Shown here piece after piece: positions 1 through 7,496 of a stretch of 23,881 nucleotides of DNA. The position numbers were made by a program, and so were the translations under genes. The DNA comes from an uncultured bacterium (GTDB taxonomy: Bacteria; Actinomycetota; Coriobacteriia; Coriobacteriales; Coriobacteriaceae): contig CAJMSL010000018.1 in assembly GCA_905216045.1 (NCBI GenBank), positions 1 through 23,881 of the forward strand, in the 5' to 3' direction. Position 1 is the first letter of the stretch. Every line of letters begins with the position of its first letter. The notes under the pieces were generated by a model. The model was not told the origin of the DNA. It did no database searches and saw only the letters and a program-made list of their open reading frames with translations.

Positions 1-555
1 TGTTTCCATGGAGGAATCTGTGCCCGCGCGCGCCAAAAGTAGGGCGCGACGGCATTTGTTATACCCGCGGAACAAATACGAATTGGTGCCATTCTCTTTG
101 TCGGCTCGCACCTGGGCCTCGGCCTCATCGAGATACAGAGAAAGGGCGTCGATGGTTGTTCTGCAGAGCCTTCGATCTCGTCGCATCATGGAATCAGCGA
201 GAACGATGAGTTCTTCAAGTTCGAGATACGTGGAGAACATGGCCCATGTGCAAGCTGGTGAAGTGCATGTGAATTGTCCCTCGATTATGACCGTGTCTAG
301 TGGAAAAGGCCATACAACCACTTTGACCCCCACAATGTGCCGTTTGTCATTGGCGTGTGGAACCGCAACAATGGTTGTAGTTGCAAGGCCTCTGTGTTTG
401 CTTGATATGCGGGGTACTTCAATTGACAAAAGCTCCAACGCTGTTGTCAGGGCATAGGGTGGGCGCCATGCGCTTCGTCGTTGAACATCTGCGCACGTCT
501 GCATTCGTTGGTACTTCTGCATTGTCAGCTCGGTCAATGCCGTTGAGCTACCCAT
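1..555 (-). CDS. Partial DUF559/AbiEi-like protein (C-terminus lies beyond the window)
   Basis: An open frame on the minus strand runs from an ATG at 555 off the left edge, giving 185 residues and no stop. The start follows an AGGGG-type ribosome site about 8 bases upstream. The readable end contains GTDSSMET (about residues 178-185). This resembles the SPMET segment that opens the Vsr-like/DUF559 nuclease-type domain in many actinobacterial proteins, which are often annotated as AbiEi antitoxin-like or endonuclease-domain proteins. The upstream part (TTALELLSIEVP, then CTSPACTWAMFSTYLELEEL and ADSMMRRDRRL) fits the usual N-terminal half of that family. The nuclease core, if present, lies outside the window, so activity cannot be judged. 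The gene diverges from the amidohydrolase gene, and its sequence looks bifidobacterial. Family assignment is from recognition only. Confidence 0.72.
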   Translation of the reverse strand, partial: MGSSTALTELTMQKYQRMQTCADVQRRSAWRPPYALTTALELLSIEVPRISSKHRGLATTTIVAVPHANDKRHIVGVKVVVWPFPLDTVIIEGQFTCTSPACTWAMFSTYLELEELIVLADSMMRRDRRLCRTTIDALSLYLDEAEAQVRADKENGTNSYLFRGYNKCRRALLLARAGTDSSMET

Positions 556-637
556 GATGATCACCCCTTCGTGATGTTCGCTTTGTCCTCGCAGTGTAGA
601 GTCCGGCTACCGGCCTTGTCTACCGCCCCAATTTTTC

Positions 638-668
638 GGTGGATAAATGTGGATAAGTCGGTGGATAA
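638..668 (-). promoter_or_regulatory. Cluster of three DnaA-box-like 9-mers
   Basis: Three close copies of the DnaA box are seen in reverse orientation. They are GGTGGATAA at 638-646, TGTGGATAA at 648-656 (a perfect complement of TTATCCACA) and GGTGGATAA at 660-668. Start-to-start spacing is 10 and 12 bases, roughly one helical turn. They lie in the 253-base gap between the divergent DUF559-like and amidohydrolase genes. They could titrate DnaA or regulate a flanking promoter. No dnaA or dnaN gene is nearby to suggest an origin, and I see nothing else recognisable in this gap. Confidence 0.5.
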
Positions 669-808
669 ACTATGGGTGTTCATCGCAGTTGCAGGCCATC
701 CCGCAATTACATGGAACGTAGGGGTTTGCAGGCAGCCAGCAGGAATCGCCGCCGACGGCGCGATTCAACTTGGACGAATCTCCATGGCGTTCATGCAAAG
801 GTGGCATG

Positions 809-2428
809 ATGGCGGGTATGAGTAGCTTGGTGCGTATTGTCAATGCCGGTGTTCCGGGGTCTCAGGACCGCGTGGATGTGGTGCTTCGCGATGGGGTTGT
901 TGCGTCTGTCGGCCCTGCTGGAACGGTCTCGGCTTCGGACAGCACGATGCAGACTAAGGCGCATACGACATCGTTGGCATACGCGACGAATGCCATTGCT
1001 TCTGGCAGCGTCTCAATCCCAACGTCGGCCTCCGCACCCGCCGACGAAACCACCATCGACGCCGACGGCCTGTGGGTTATTCCCGGCCTGTGGGACTGCC
1101 ACACGCACTTCACGCAATGGGCTAAGACGCTGGGCCGACTGGACCTCATCAATGCCCGTTCCGCCGCCGAAGCGATGGACATGTTGCGCCGTCATCTGGA
1201 TGAGCGCCGCGCCGCCGGCACGCTTGACCCAGATGCCTTCGTGGTGGGCATGCGATTCCGTCACTCGCTGTGGGCCGACGACGAGCAGCCCACACTGGCC
1301 GCAATTGACGCCGTGACCGGCGAACAGCCGGTGGCCCTCTCCAGCGCGGACATGCACTGCGGATGGGTGAATTCCGCCGCGGCCCGCAGGCTTGGCGTAC
1401 ATGTGGACGAATCCGGTCTGGTCGGTGAACTCGAATGGTTCAACGCCTACACCGCCTTCGACAAGGCGCCGGGCGCTGCTGAAGAGACTGACCGTCTGCT
1501 GCGCGAGGCCGAACAGGACGCCGCAAGCAAGGGCGTGGTGGGCATCCGCGATTATGAAATGGCCGAAAACATCGATACATGGATCAATCGTTTCGCGGCT
1601 GGCATTAACGGTTTGCGCGTGGACGCCGGTGTATACCCCGAGCGGTTGCGAGCCGCCATTGACGCGGGTTGGCATACCGGCAAGGAATTGCCGGGCAGCG
1701 CCGGGCTTGGCCATGTGGGCGCCATGAAGCTCATCTCGGACGGATCGCTCAACACCCGCTCCGCCTACTGCTCCACGCCGTATTCGGGCATCGAGCCGCT
1801 GACGTATGGCACGCTGAGCTACACGCCGCAGCAAATCGAAGACTATATGCGCCTAGCCACCGAGCATGGCTTCGACATTGCCTGCCACGCCATTGGCGAC
1901 GAAGCGAACACCATTGCGCTCAACGCAGTCGCCGCCACGCACGCACATGGATCGATCGAGCATGCGCAGATGCTCAAACCCGTCGATATCCCGCGTTTCG
2001 CCGAGCTGGGGCTCACGGCCAGCATCCAGCCGCAGCACGCCATGGATGACCGCGACGTCATCACCCGTTTCTGGGCCAACCCGGCCGGCATCCCTTATCC
2101 GTTCAGGGCCCTCCACGACGCCGGTACCACGCTGCGCATGGGCTCGGATGCGCCCGTGGCCCCGCTGGACCCGTGGCTGGCCTTTACCGCCGCCGTGCGC
2201 GGCACCGATAGCTCTGTCCTCGAGCCGTTCCAGCCCGAGCAGTGCCTCGATGTGCATACCTCGCTGGCAGCCTCGACCGCCACTGGCCGTGACCGCCTTG
2301 CATCCGGCGACCCGGCCGATGTGGTGTTGCTGGACGCCGACCCATACGCCGCCGATACTCCGGAAGCCATGCGCGCTATGCCGCAACACGTCGTAATGAC
2401 ATTGCTGTGCGGGGAGCGTACGTATTGA
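809..2428 (+). CDS. YtcJ-type metal-dependent amidohydrolase (amidohydrolase family 3)
   Basis: This 539-residue protein belongs to the amidohydrolase superfamily, YtcJ/amidohydrolase_3 group. These cytoplasmic metal enzymes hydrolyse C-N bonds, and their substrates are mostly unknown. Visible metal-site motifs are CHTHF (His98, His100), GAMKLISDGS with Lys307, HAIGD with His360, SIEH with His385 and GSDAP with Asp447. The start at 809 is chosen because AAGGTGG ends 4 bases before it; 806 and 818 are alternatives, and a TTG at 770 would add 13 residues. An odd Ser/Thr/Ala-rich stretch of about 45 residues (about 38-83) interrupts the N-terminal beta-sandwich, between VASVGPAG and DADGLWVIPG. 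The gene converges on trpS. The physiological substrate cannot be inferred from context. Confidence 0.85.
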   Translation: MAGMSSLVRIVNAGVPGSQDRVDVVLRDGVVASVGPAGTVSASDSTMQTKAHTTSLAYATNAIASGSVSIPTSASAPADETTIDADGLWVIPGLWDCHTHFTQWAKTLGRLDLINARSAAEAMDMLRRHLDERRAAGTLDPDAFVVGMRFRHSLWADDEQPTLAAIDAVTGEQPVALSSADMHCGWVNSAAARRLGVHVDESGLVGELEWFNAYTAFDKAPGAAEETDRLLREAEQDAASKGVVGIRDYEMAENIDTWINRFAAGINGLRVDAGVYPERLRAAIDAGWHTGKELPGSAGLGHVGAMKLISDGSLNTRSAYCSTPYSGIEPLTYGTLSYTPQQIEDYMRLATEHGFDIACHAIGDEANTIALNAVAATHAHGSIEHAQMLKPVDIPRFAELGLTASIQPQHAMDDRDVITRFWANPAGIPYPFRALHDAGTTLRMGSDAPVAPLDPWLAFTAAVRGTDSSVLEPFQPEQCLDVHTSLAASTATGRDRLASGDPADVVLLDADPYAADTPEAMRAMPQHVVMTLLCGERTY

Positions 2429-2545
2429 TGCAAGCCATCGGCATGAAGTGAACAGAGGTCCGTCTTGATAGCCGCGTTGCACGGAAAAACAAGAAATCCG
2501 CCCCTCGAAGTGAAGATAGGACACAGCAGACGCCGCAATACAAAA

Positions 2546-2583
2546 ACGCCGTGTCAGTTGCCCAGTTGGGGCTGACACGGCGT
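2546..2583 (-). terminator. Rho-independent terminator of trpS
   Basis: A 12-base-pair perfect stem (2546-2557 with 2572-2583) encloses a 14-base loop. On the minus strand it is followed directly by TTTTTG, as expected for an intrinsic terminator 23 bases past the trpS stop. It also lies downstream of the convergent amidohydrolase gene, but the + strand side lacks a T run. Confidence 0.85.
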
Positions 2584-2605
2584 CTTGCTACGAGCGGCGG
2601 GAAAA

Positions 2606-3697
2606 TCAGTACTTCATGCCCATGGCCTCGCGCACCTGGTCGAGGGTCTCCTCGGCGATGGCGTTGGCGCGCTTGTTGCCGTCGTGCAGGATGTCACGAA
2701 TGGAATCCATGTCCTTGGCCAGCTCGGCGCGGCGCTCGCGGTGCGGGGCCAGGAACTCGTTGACTGATTCGATGACGTATGCCTTGAGCGCGCCGGCGCC
2801 GGAATCACCGATCTCCTCGGCGATGTCCTTCGGGTCGCGGCCGGTCACCAGGCCGGCGGTGGTCAGCAGGGCGGAGACCTGCGGGCGGGCAACCGGGTCG
2901 AAGGTGATGCGGCGCTCGGAATCGGTCGGGCTCTTCTTGATGAGCTTGGCGGTTTCCTCGGCGGTGGCGCCCAGCATGATGGAGTTGCCGTACGACTTGC
3001 TCATCTTGCGGCCGTCGAGACCCGGAATCTCCGGTGCCTCAGACAGAATGGCGGCCGGCTCCGGGAACACCGGGTTCTTCTTGGCGTAACGCTCGTTGAA
3101 ACGGCGGGCGATGGTGCGCGTGATTTCCACGTGCGGCAGGTTGTCCTTGCCGATCGGCACGACATTGGCCTTGCAGAAGAGGATGTCGCACGCCTGATGC
3201 ACCGGGTAGGTGAGCAGCAGACCGGTCAGCGCGTGGCCGGACGCCTCCATCTCGGACTTCACGGTCGGGTTGCGGTGCAGCTCGGCCTCGGTGACCAAGG
3301 ACAGGAACGGCAGCAGTAGCTGGTTCTCGGCCGGCACGGCGGAGTGGGTGAACATCATGGTCTTGTTCGGATCGATGCCGGCGGCCATGTAGTCGAGCAC
3401 CAGGTTCAGCACGTTGTCTTGGATGTGCTCGGTGGTGTCGCGGTCGGTGATCACCTGGTAGTCGGAGATGATGTTGTTTGTGTTGACGCCGCGCTCCTGC
3501 ATGGCGACACGCTCACGGATCGAGCCGAAGTAGTGGCCGAGGTGCAGCCGGCCGGTCGGGCGGTCGCCGGTCAACATGGTGAAGGACGACGGCTTGGCCT
3601 CCAGCTTGGCGAGCGTTTCGTCCGAACGCTTTTTGGCCGCGAGGAAGCTCGCGCTCATCTCATTGCCTGCCGCTGTCAGTTGCTGCTCGTCGGTCAT
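2606..3697 (-). CDS. trpS: Tryptophanyl-tRNA synthetase
   Basis: This class I aminoacyl-tRNA synthetase charges tRNA-Trp with tryptophan in the cytoplasm; 363 residues. The TGDRPTGRLHLGHYFGS segment (about residues 43-59) contains the HIGH-equivalent HLGH at 52-55. GRKMSKSYGNS carries KMSKS at 231-235. The start at 3697 is chosen because AAAGGAT lies 7 bases upstream; the frame stays open for 38 more codons but without another good ribosome site. The protein has about 35 residues before the Rossmann core, a modest extension over short TrpRS forms. It diverges from the DUF3073 gene across a 133-base promoter region. I saw no T-box or trp attenuator in its leader. Confidence 0.96.
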   Translation of the reverse strand: MTDEQQLTAAGNEMSASFLAAKKRSDETLAKLEAKPSSFTMLTGDRPTGRLHLGHYFGSIRERVAMQERGVNTNNIISDYQVITDRDTTEHIQDNVLNLVLDYMAAGIDPNKTMMFTHSAVPAENQLLLPFLSLVTEAELHRNPTVKSEMEASGHALTGLLLTYPVHQACDILFCKANVVPIGKDNLPHVEITRTIARRFNERYAKKNPVFPEPAAILSEAPEIPGLDGRKMSKSYGNSIMLGATAEETAKLIKKSPTDSERRITFDPVARPQVSALLTTAGLVTGRDPKDIAEEIGDSGAGALKAYVIESVNEFLAPHRERRAELAKDMDSIRDILHDGNKRANAIAEETLDQVREAMGMKY

Positions 3698-3830
3698 GCG
3701 AAAATCCTTTGAATATGCCCTAAATAAACGCTTTTTATGGTAAAAGTGTGAGCCGACAACGAACAAGCCACTATTAGTGGTACTCTCTATTGTTGATGAA
3801 TCGAACAGCACAGTAATCGCAGGGGGTCAG

Positions 3831-4220
3831 ATGGGCCGCGGACGTCAAAAAGCAAAACAGCAGAAAATTGCCCGAAAGCTCAAGTACCTGACCACCGATA
3901 CCGACTACGATGAGCTGGCAAAAGAGCTGAGCGAGCAGGAGCCGGGAATGGGCTCTCCTGACCCGTTCGCCGACATCGATGACCAGTATGCGGACAAGGA
4001 TGTGGATTCCGCTGCTGATGACCACGCTTCCGGTGCCGCCGAGGCAGCTCCCGCTACGCAGGAGGATGACCTCGACGAGTACGCCAAGTGGGCTGCCGAA
4101 GCCGCCGCAAAGGCGACCAGCGGCGAGTTCCCGGCCTCCGCGCCTGCCGCACCGAAGCCGGCCCCGCGCAAGCCGATTCCGCTGCCCATGCCTTCCGCGC
4201 TCAAGCCCAAGAAGAGCTGA
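3831..4220 (+). CDS. DUF3073 domain protein
   Basis: This is a small actinobacterial protein of 129 residues. The conserved N-terminus MGRGRQKAKQQKIARKLKY is strongly basic and is followed by a short conserved helix (DYDELAKELSEQ). This is the DUF3073 signature; no function is established for the family. The middle is acidic (DPFADIDDQYADKDVDS), and the end is Ala/Pro/Lys-rich and probably disordered, finishing PSALKPKKS. The start at 3831 follows AGGGGGT at the right distance and coincides with the conserved N-terminus; an in-frame GTG at 3777 would add 18 residues without family support. The gene is monocistronic, closed by a strong terminator at 4240-4273. In mycobacteria, from memory, a homologue sits near purF/purM and an SCP-like gene, and an SCP_3-type gene also lies next door here. 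Confidence 0.85.
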   Translation: MGRGRQKAKQQKIARKLKYLTTDTDYDELAKELSEQEPGMGSPDPFADIDDQYADKDVDSAADDHASGAAEAAPATQEDDLDEYAKWAAEAAAKATSGEFPASAPAAPKPAPRKPIPLPMPSALKPKKS

Positions 4221-4239
4221 ACGCCGGTCTTCTCGTAAT

Positions 4240-4273
4240 AATCCCCTTGTGCTTGGTTGAGCACAAGGGGATT
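4240..4273 (+). terminator. Intrinsic terminator after the DUF3073 gene
   Basis: A 14-base-pair perfect stem (4240-4253 with 4260-4273) has a 6-base loop TGGTTG, 19 bases after the DUF3073 stop. The stem ends in A/T pairs continuing into TTTGTGG. It lies between convergent genes and may also stop transcripts from the SCP_3-like gene. Confidence 0.85.
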
Positions 4274-4325
4274 TGTGGTTATGGCTGATGGTGCCGCCGC
4301 TGGTGGCTTACTTACGCTTCGCGCC

Positions 4326-4745
4326 TCACAGCGGCAGCAGGTCGCTCAGGTCGTCGCGCTCGCCGACCGCGCTGATGTGGCCGGCGTCCTTTTCCTCTGC
4401 CCATGTGGTGATGCCGCAGGCCAGCCGCAGCCAGACTTCCGGGTCCAGCTCGATGACGTCCGGCGGGGTCAGGTTATGCGGGTCCGATTCCGGGCCGTCC
4501 AAGATTTTGACCGCCCCCCACGGCGCGACACGCACCTCCACGCCAGGGCCGGGTGCGCGCCGCTCCAGCAGAAACAGCGAGTAGCGCACGGCCATCGCCC
4601 ACACCGGGCGTGGCAAGACAGGGGAGACGGTCAGACGATGTGGTGTGTTGTCCGCCAGCTCCCGGGCCGCGGCACGCCATTGCACCAGCGCGTCATGCCC
4701 GCGTTTCAGGTCTTTTTCAAGAATTACTGCCATGTATCCCATCAT
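4326..4745 (-). CDS. SCP_3 / sterol-carrier family protein
   Basis: About 139 residues resembling the actinobacterial sterol-carrier-like family (Pfam SCP_3). The diagnostic part is the C-terminal half: RAPGPGVEVRVAPWGAVKIL, then LTPPDVIELDPEVWLRLACG and SAVGERDDLSDLLPL, which ends the protein. Family members have an SCP2-like alpha/beta fold and are presumed to bind a hydrophobic ligand; the ligand and pathway are unknown, and bifidobacteria make no sterols. The start is uncertain: ATGs at 4745, 4742 and 4733 all lack a clear ribosome site. The CATTAT-like element just upstream would allow a nearly leaderless message. The gene is convergent with the DUF3073 gene and divergent from glgP. Confidence 0.75.
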   Translation of the reverse strand: MMGYMAVILEKDLKRGHDALVQWRAAARELADNTPHRLTVSPVLPRPVWAMAVRYSLFLLERRAPGPGVEVRVAPWGAVKILDGPESDPHNLTPPDVIELDPEVWLRLACGITTWAEEKDAGHISAVGERDDLSDLLPL

Positions 4746-4887
4746 GGCACCGGAGCCGGAAGATCTTCCATAATGCAAACGATGGCATACGGTGTGATGC
4801 GGAATATCGGGGCATGTGCTACGCTCTAAATGAGAACGTATGCAAGAACGCTCCGCCATCGTCGTTACGGAGAGTTCATGCTTACGT

Positions 4888-4918
4888 TTGTGCGACGATA
4901 CCTATCGCGCGGCATAAT
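4888..4918 (+). promoter_or_regulatory. Candidate glgP promoter with internal palindrome
   Basis: A CATAAT -10 element at 4913-4918 lies 34 bases before the glgP start. A weak -35 TTGTGC is at 4888-4893, with 19-base spacing. Between them is the short palindrome CGATA-CC-TATCG (4896-4907), flanked by GCGA and CGC, which could be a repressor site. All of this is by eye. Confidence 0.4.
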
Positions 4919-4952
4919 AAACACGGGCACTTATCCCGGAAGGAAAGTCAGA

Positions 4953-7388
4953 ATGACCGAAATCACCGCACCGAAGTCTCCTGTCACGGCGGAACAATTC
5001 GCCGACGAGATTCGTGAACAACTGAAATACACTCAGAACGTCACCACCGAGCAGGCTACCCCTGCTGACGTGTATGTCGCCGCATCCAAGGCCGTGCGCA
5101 ACCACCTTGCCGACTCCTGGTTCAAGACCCAGGCCGACACCGTGAACGGCAACACCAAGGCCGTCGGCTACCTGTCCGCAGAATTCCTGATGGGTAAGCA
5201 GCTGCGCAACGCGCTGCTCAACGCCGGTCTGACCGAGCAGTTCGACAAGGCCGTGGAAGCCCTCGGCTTCAAGGTCCAGGACGTCGTCGACGCCGAATAC
5301 GAGCCGGGCCTCGGCAACGGCGGCCTCGGCCGTCTGGCCGCCTGCTTCATCGACTCCCTCGCCTCGCTGGGCGTGCCGGCCTTCGGCTACGGCATCCAGT
5401 ACAAGTACGGCATCTTCAAGCAGGAGTTCGACAAGGACGGCAAGCAGGTCGAAACCCCGGACTACTGGCTGGCCAACGAAGAGCCGTGGGGCCACATCGA
5501 CTACAACCGCGACCAGAAGGTTTCCTTCGGCGGCAAGGTCGTCGAGAACGCCGACGGCACCAAGACCTGGCAGCCCGCATGGTCCGTGCGCGCCGTGCCG
5601 GTGGACTACCTGGTCCCCGGCTACAAGTCCGGCCGCGTGAACACCCTGCGCCTGTGGAGCGCCAAGAGCTACGACGAGTTCGATCTGCTCGCCTTCAACC
5701 GCTCCGAGTACATGGAAGCCGTGACCCCGCAGGTCAAGGCCGAGAACATCTCCAAGATTCTCTACCCGGAAGACTCCACCAAGGTCGGCAAGGAACTGCG
5801 CCTTGAGCAGCAGTACTTCTTCGTCTCCGCCTCCCTGCACGACGCCATCCGCGTCTTCTACCCGGGCCAGGACAAGCCGGATCTGACGACTTTCCCGAAC
5901 AAGATCGTCTTCCAGCTCAACGACACCCACCCGGTGATCGGCATCCCCGAGCTCATGCGCATCCTCATCGATGAGTACGGCTACGACTGGGATACCGCGT
6001 GGTCCATCACCACCAAGACCTTCAACTACACCTGCCACACCCTGCTGCCGGAGGCCCTTGAGGTCTGGCCGGCCAGCCTGATCGGCGAGCTGCTGCCGCG
6101 TCACCTTGAGATCATCGAGAAGATCAACGCGCAGTTCGAGGACGAGCTCAAGTCCAAGGGCGTCGACAAGAACACCATCAAGGACATGGCCATCTACACT
6201 GGCGACGCCGTGCGCATGGCCTACTTGGCCACCTACGGCGGCTCCCACGTCAACGGCGTGGCCGAGCTGCACTCCCAGCTCCTGAAGGACGTCACCCTCA
6301 AGAACTTCTCCGACGTCTACCCGGACAAGTTCACCAACGTGACCAACGGCGTGACTCCGCGTCGCTTCGTCAAGCTCGCCAACCCGCGCCTGTCCGACCT
6401 CATCACCGAGGGCCTCGGCACCGACAAGTGGCTCTCCGACCTGGAGATGCTCAAGGCCCTCGAGCCGCTGGCCAAGGACGATGAATTCGTCAAGAAGTTC
6501 GCCGCCGTCAAGAAGGCCAACAAGGTCGACTTCGCCGCCTACGCCAAGCGCGAGTACGGCTTCGAGCTCGACCCGAACACCATGTTCAACACCATGGTTA
6601 AGCGCCTGCACGAGTACAAGCGCCAGTCCCTGAAGATCCTGTCCGTCATCTCCACCTACGCCGACATCAAGTCCGGCAAGGTCAAGGCCGAGGACGTCAC
6701 CCCGCGCACCGTGTTCTTCGGTGCCAAGGCCGCCCCGGGCTACTACCTGGCCAAGATGACCATCCAGCTCATCAACAACGTCTCCCGCGTGGTCAACAAC
6801 GATCCGGACGTCAAGGGCAAGCTGGCCGTGTACTTCCCGTGGAACTACAATGTGCGCCTCGCCCAGCACCTGATTCCCGCCACCGACCTCGACGAGCAGA
6901 TCTCGCAGGCCGGCAAGGAGGCCTCGGGTACCGGCAACATGAAGTTCGCCCTCAACGGCGCGATGACCGTCGGTACGCTCGATGGCGCGAACGTCGAGAT
7001 CCGTGAGCGCGTCGGCGCCGAGAACTTCTTCCTGTTCGGCATGACCGTCGACGAGGTCGAGAAGAAGTACGCCGAGGGCTACAATCCCGCCTCCTACTAC
7101 GAGGCCGACCCGCGCCTGAAGCACGCCATCGATATGGTGGCCGACGGCACCTTCTCCAACGGCGACCGCAACGCCTACTCCCCGCTCGTGGCCGACTGGC
7201 TGACCAAGGACTGGTTCATGACCTTGGCCGACTTCTCCGCCTACATGGACATCCAGTCCGAGATCGAGGCCCTCTACGCTGATGAGCTCGAATGGAACCG
7301 CAAGGCCCTGCTCAACACCGCCTCGAGCGGCTGGTTCTCGAGCGACCGCACCATTCGCGAGTACCGCGACGAGATCTGGCACGCGTAA
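4953..7388 (+). CDS. glgP: Glycogen/maltodextrin phosphorylase
   Basis: An 811-residue GT35 phosphorylase that uses phosphate to release glucose-1-phosphate from the non-reducing ends of glycogen or maltodextrins in the cytoplasm. The phosphorylase signature EASGTGNMKFALNGAMTVGT is complete, with the PLP-binding lysine at residue 664. GYLSAEFLMGKQLRNAL, EYEPGLGNGGLGRLAACF, NDTHPVIGIPELMR and VKRLHEYKRQ are also present. The length is normal. The start at 4953 is chosen because GGAAGGAAAG precedes it; an upstream in-frame ATG at 4830 would add 41 residues that do not look like the family. I recognise it as the bifidobacterial enzyme. I saw only TTC for Phe, unlike the mixed TTT/TTC in glgC directly downstream. 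It is therefore probably not a native operon partner of glgC-glgD-glgA. Confidence 0.96.
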   Translation: MTEITAPKSPVTAEQFADEIREQLKYTQNVTTEQATPADVYVAASKAVRNHLADSWFKTQADTVNGNTKAVGYLSAEFLMGKQLRNALLNAGLTEQFDKAVEALGFKVQDVVDAEYEPGLGNGGLGRLAACFIDSLASLGVPAFGYGIQYKYGIFKQEFDKDGKQVETPDYWLANEEPWGHIDYNRDQKVSFGGKVVENADGTKTWQPAWSVRAVPVDYLVPGYKSGRVNTLRLWSAKSYDEFDLLAFNRSEYMEAVTPQVKAENISKILYPEDSTKVGKELRLEQQYFFVSASLHDAIRVFYPGQDKPDLTTFPNKIVFQLNDTHPVIGIPELMRILIDEYGYDWDTAWSITTKTFNYTCHTLLPEALEVWPASLIGELLPRHLEIIEKINAQFEDELKSKGVDKNTIKDMAIYTGDAVRMAYLATYGGSHVNGVAELHSQLLKDVTLKNFSDVYPDKFTNVTNGVTPRRFVKLANPRLSDLITEGLGTDKWLSDLEMLKALEPLAKDDEFVKKFAAVKKANKVDFAAYAKREYGFELDPNTMFNTMVKRLHEYKRQSLKILSVISTYADIKSGKVKAEDVTPRTVFFGAKAAPGYYLAKMTIQLINNVSRVVNNDPDVKGKLAVYFPWNYNVRLAQHLIPATDLDEQISQAGKEASGTGNMKFALNGAMTVGTLDGANVEIRERVGAENFFLFGMTVDEVEKKYAEGYNPASYYEADPRLKHAIDMVADGTFSNGDRNAYSPLVADWLTKDWFMTLADFSAYMDIQSEIEALYADELEWNRKALLNTASSGWFSSDRTIREYRDEIWHA

Positions 7389-7425
7389 AGGCGCGCGAGC
7401 TCCCCTATGCCAGCACGGCATTACT

Positions 7426-7456
7426 CGACGGGCGTGACGTTGCGCCGCGCCCGTCG
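7426..7456 (+). terminator. Hairpin after glgP
   Basis: A 9-base-pair GC-rich perfect stem (7426-7434 with 7448-7456) has a 13-base loop and lies 38 bases after the glgP stop. Only a short T-rich stretch (GGGTTT) follows about 7 bases later, so it is a probable but weak intrinsic terminator. It lies in the same 108-base gap as the apparent species junction. Confidence 0.5.
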
Positions 7457-7496
7457 CTAATGGGTTTAGGAACATCGATGACAGAAGGAGAAATCG

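Noticed and set aside
8..457. A 149-codon + strand frame at the left edge
   Set aside because: It lies antisense to the DUF559-like partial gene, whose protein has recognisable family motifs and a ribosome site.
3698..3830. Possible T-box or trp attenuator in the trpS leader
   Set aside because: I saw no specifier stem, T-box sequence, Trp-rich leader peptide or terminator/antiterminator pair in this short gap.
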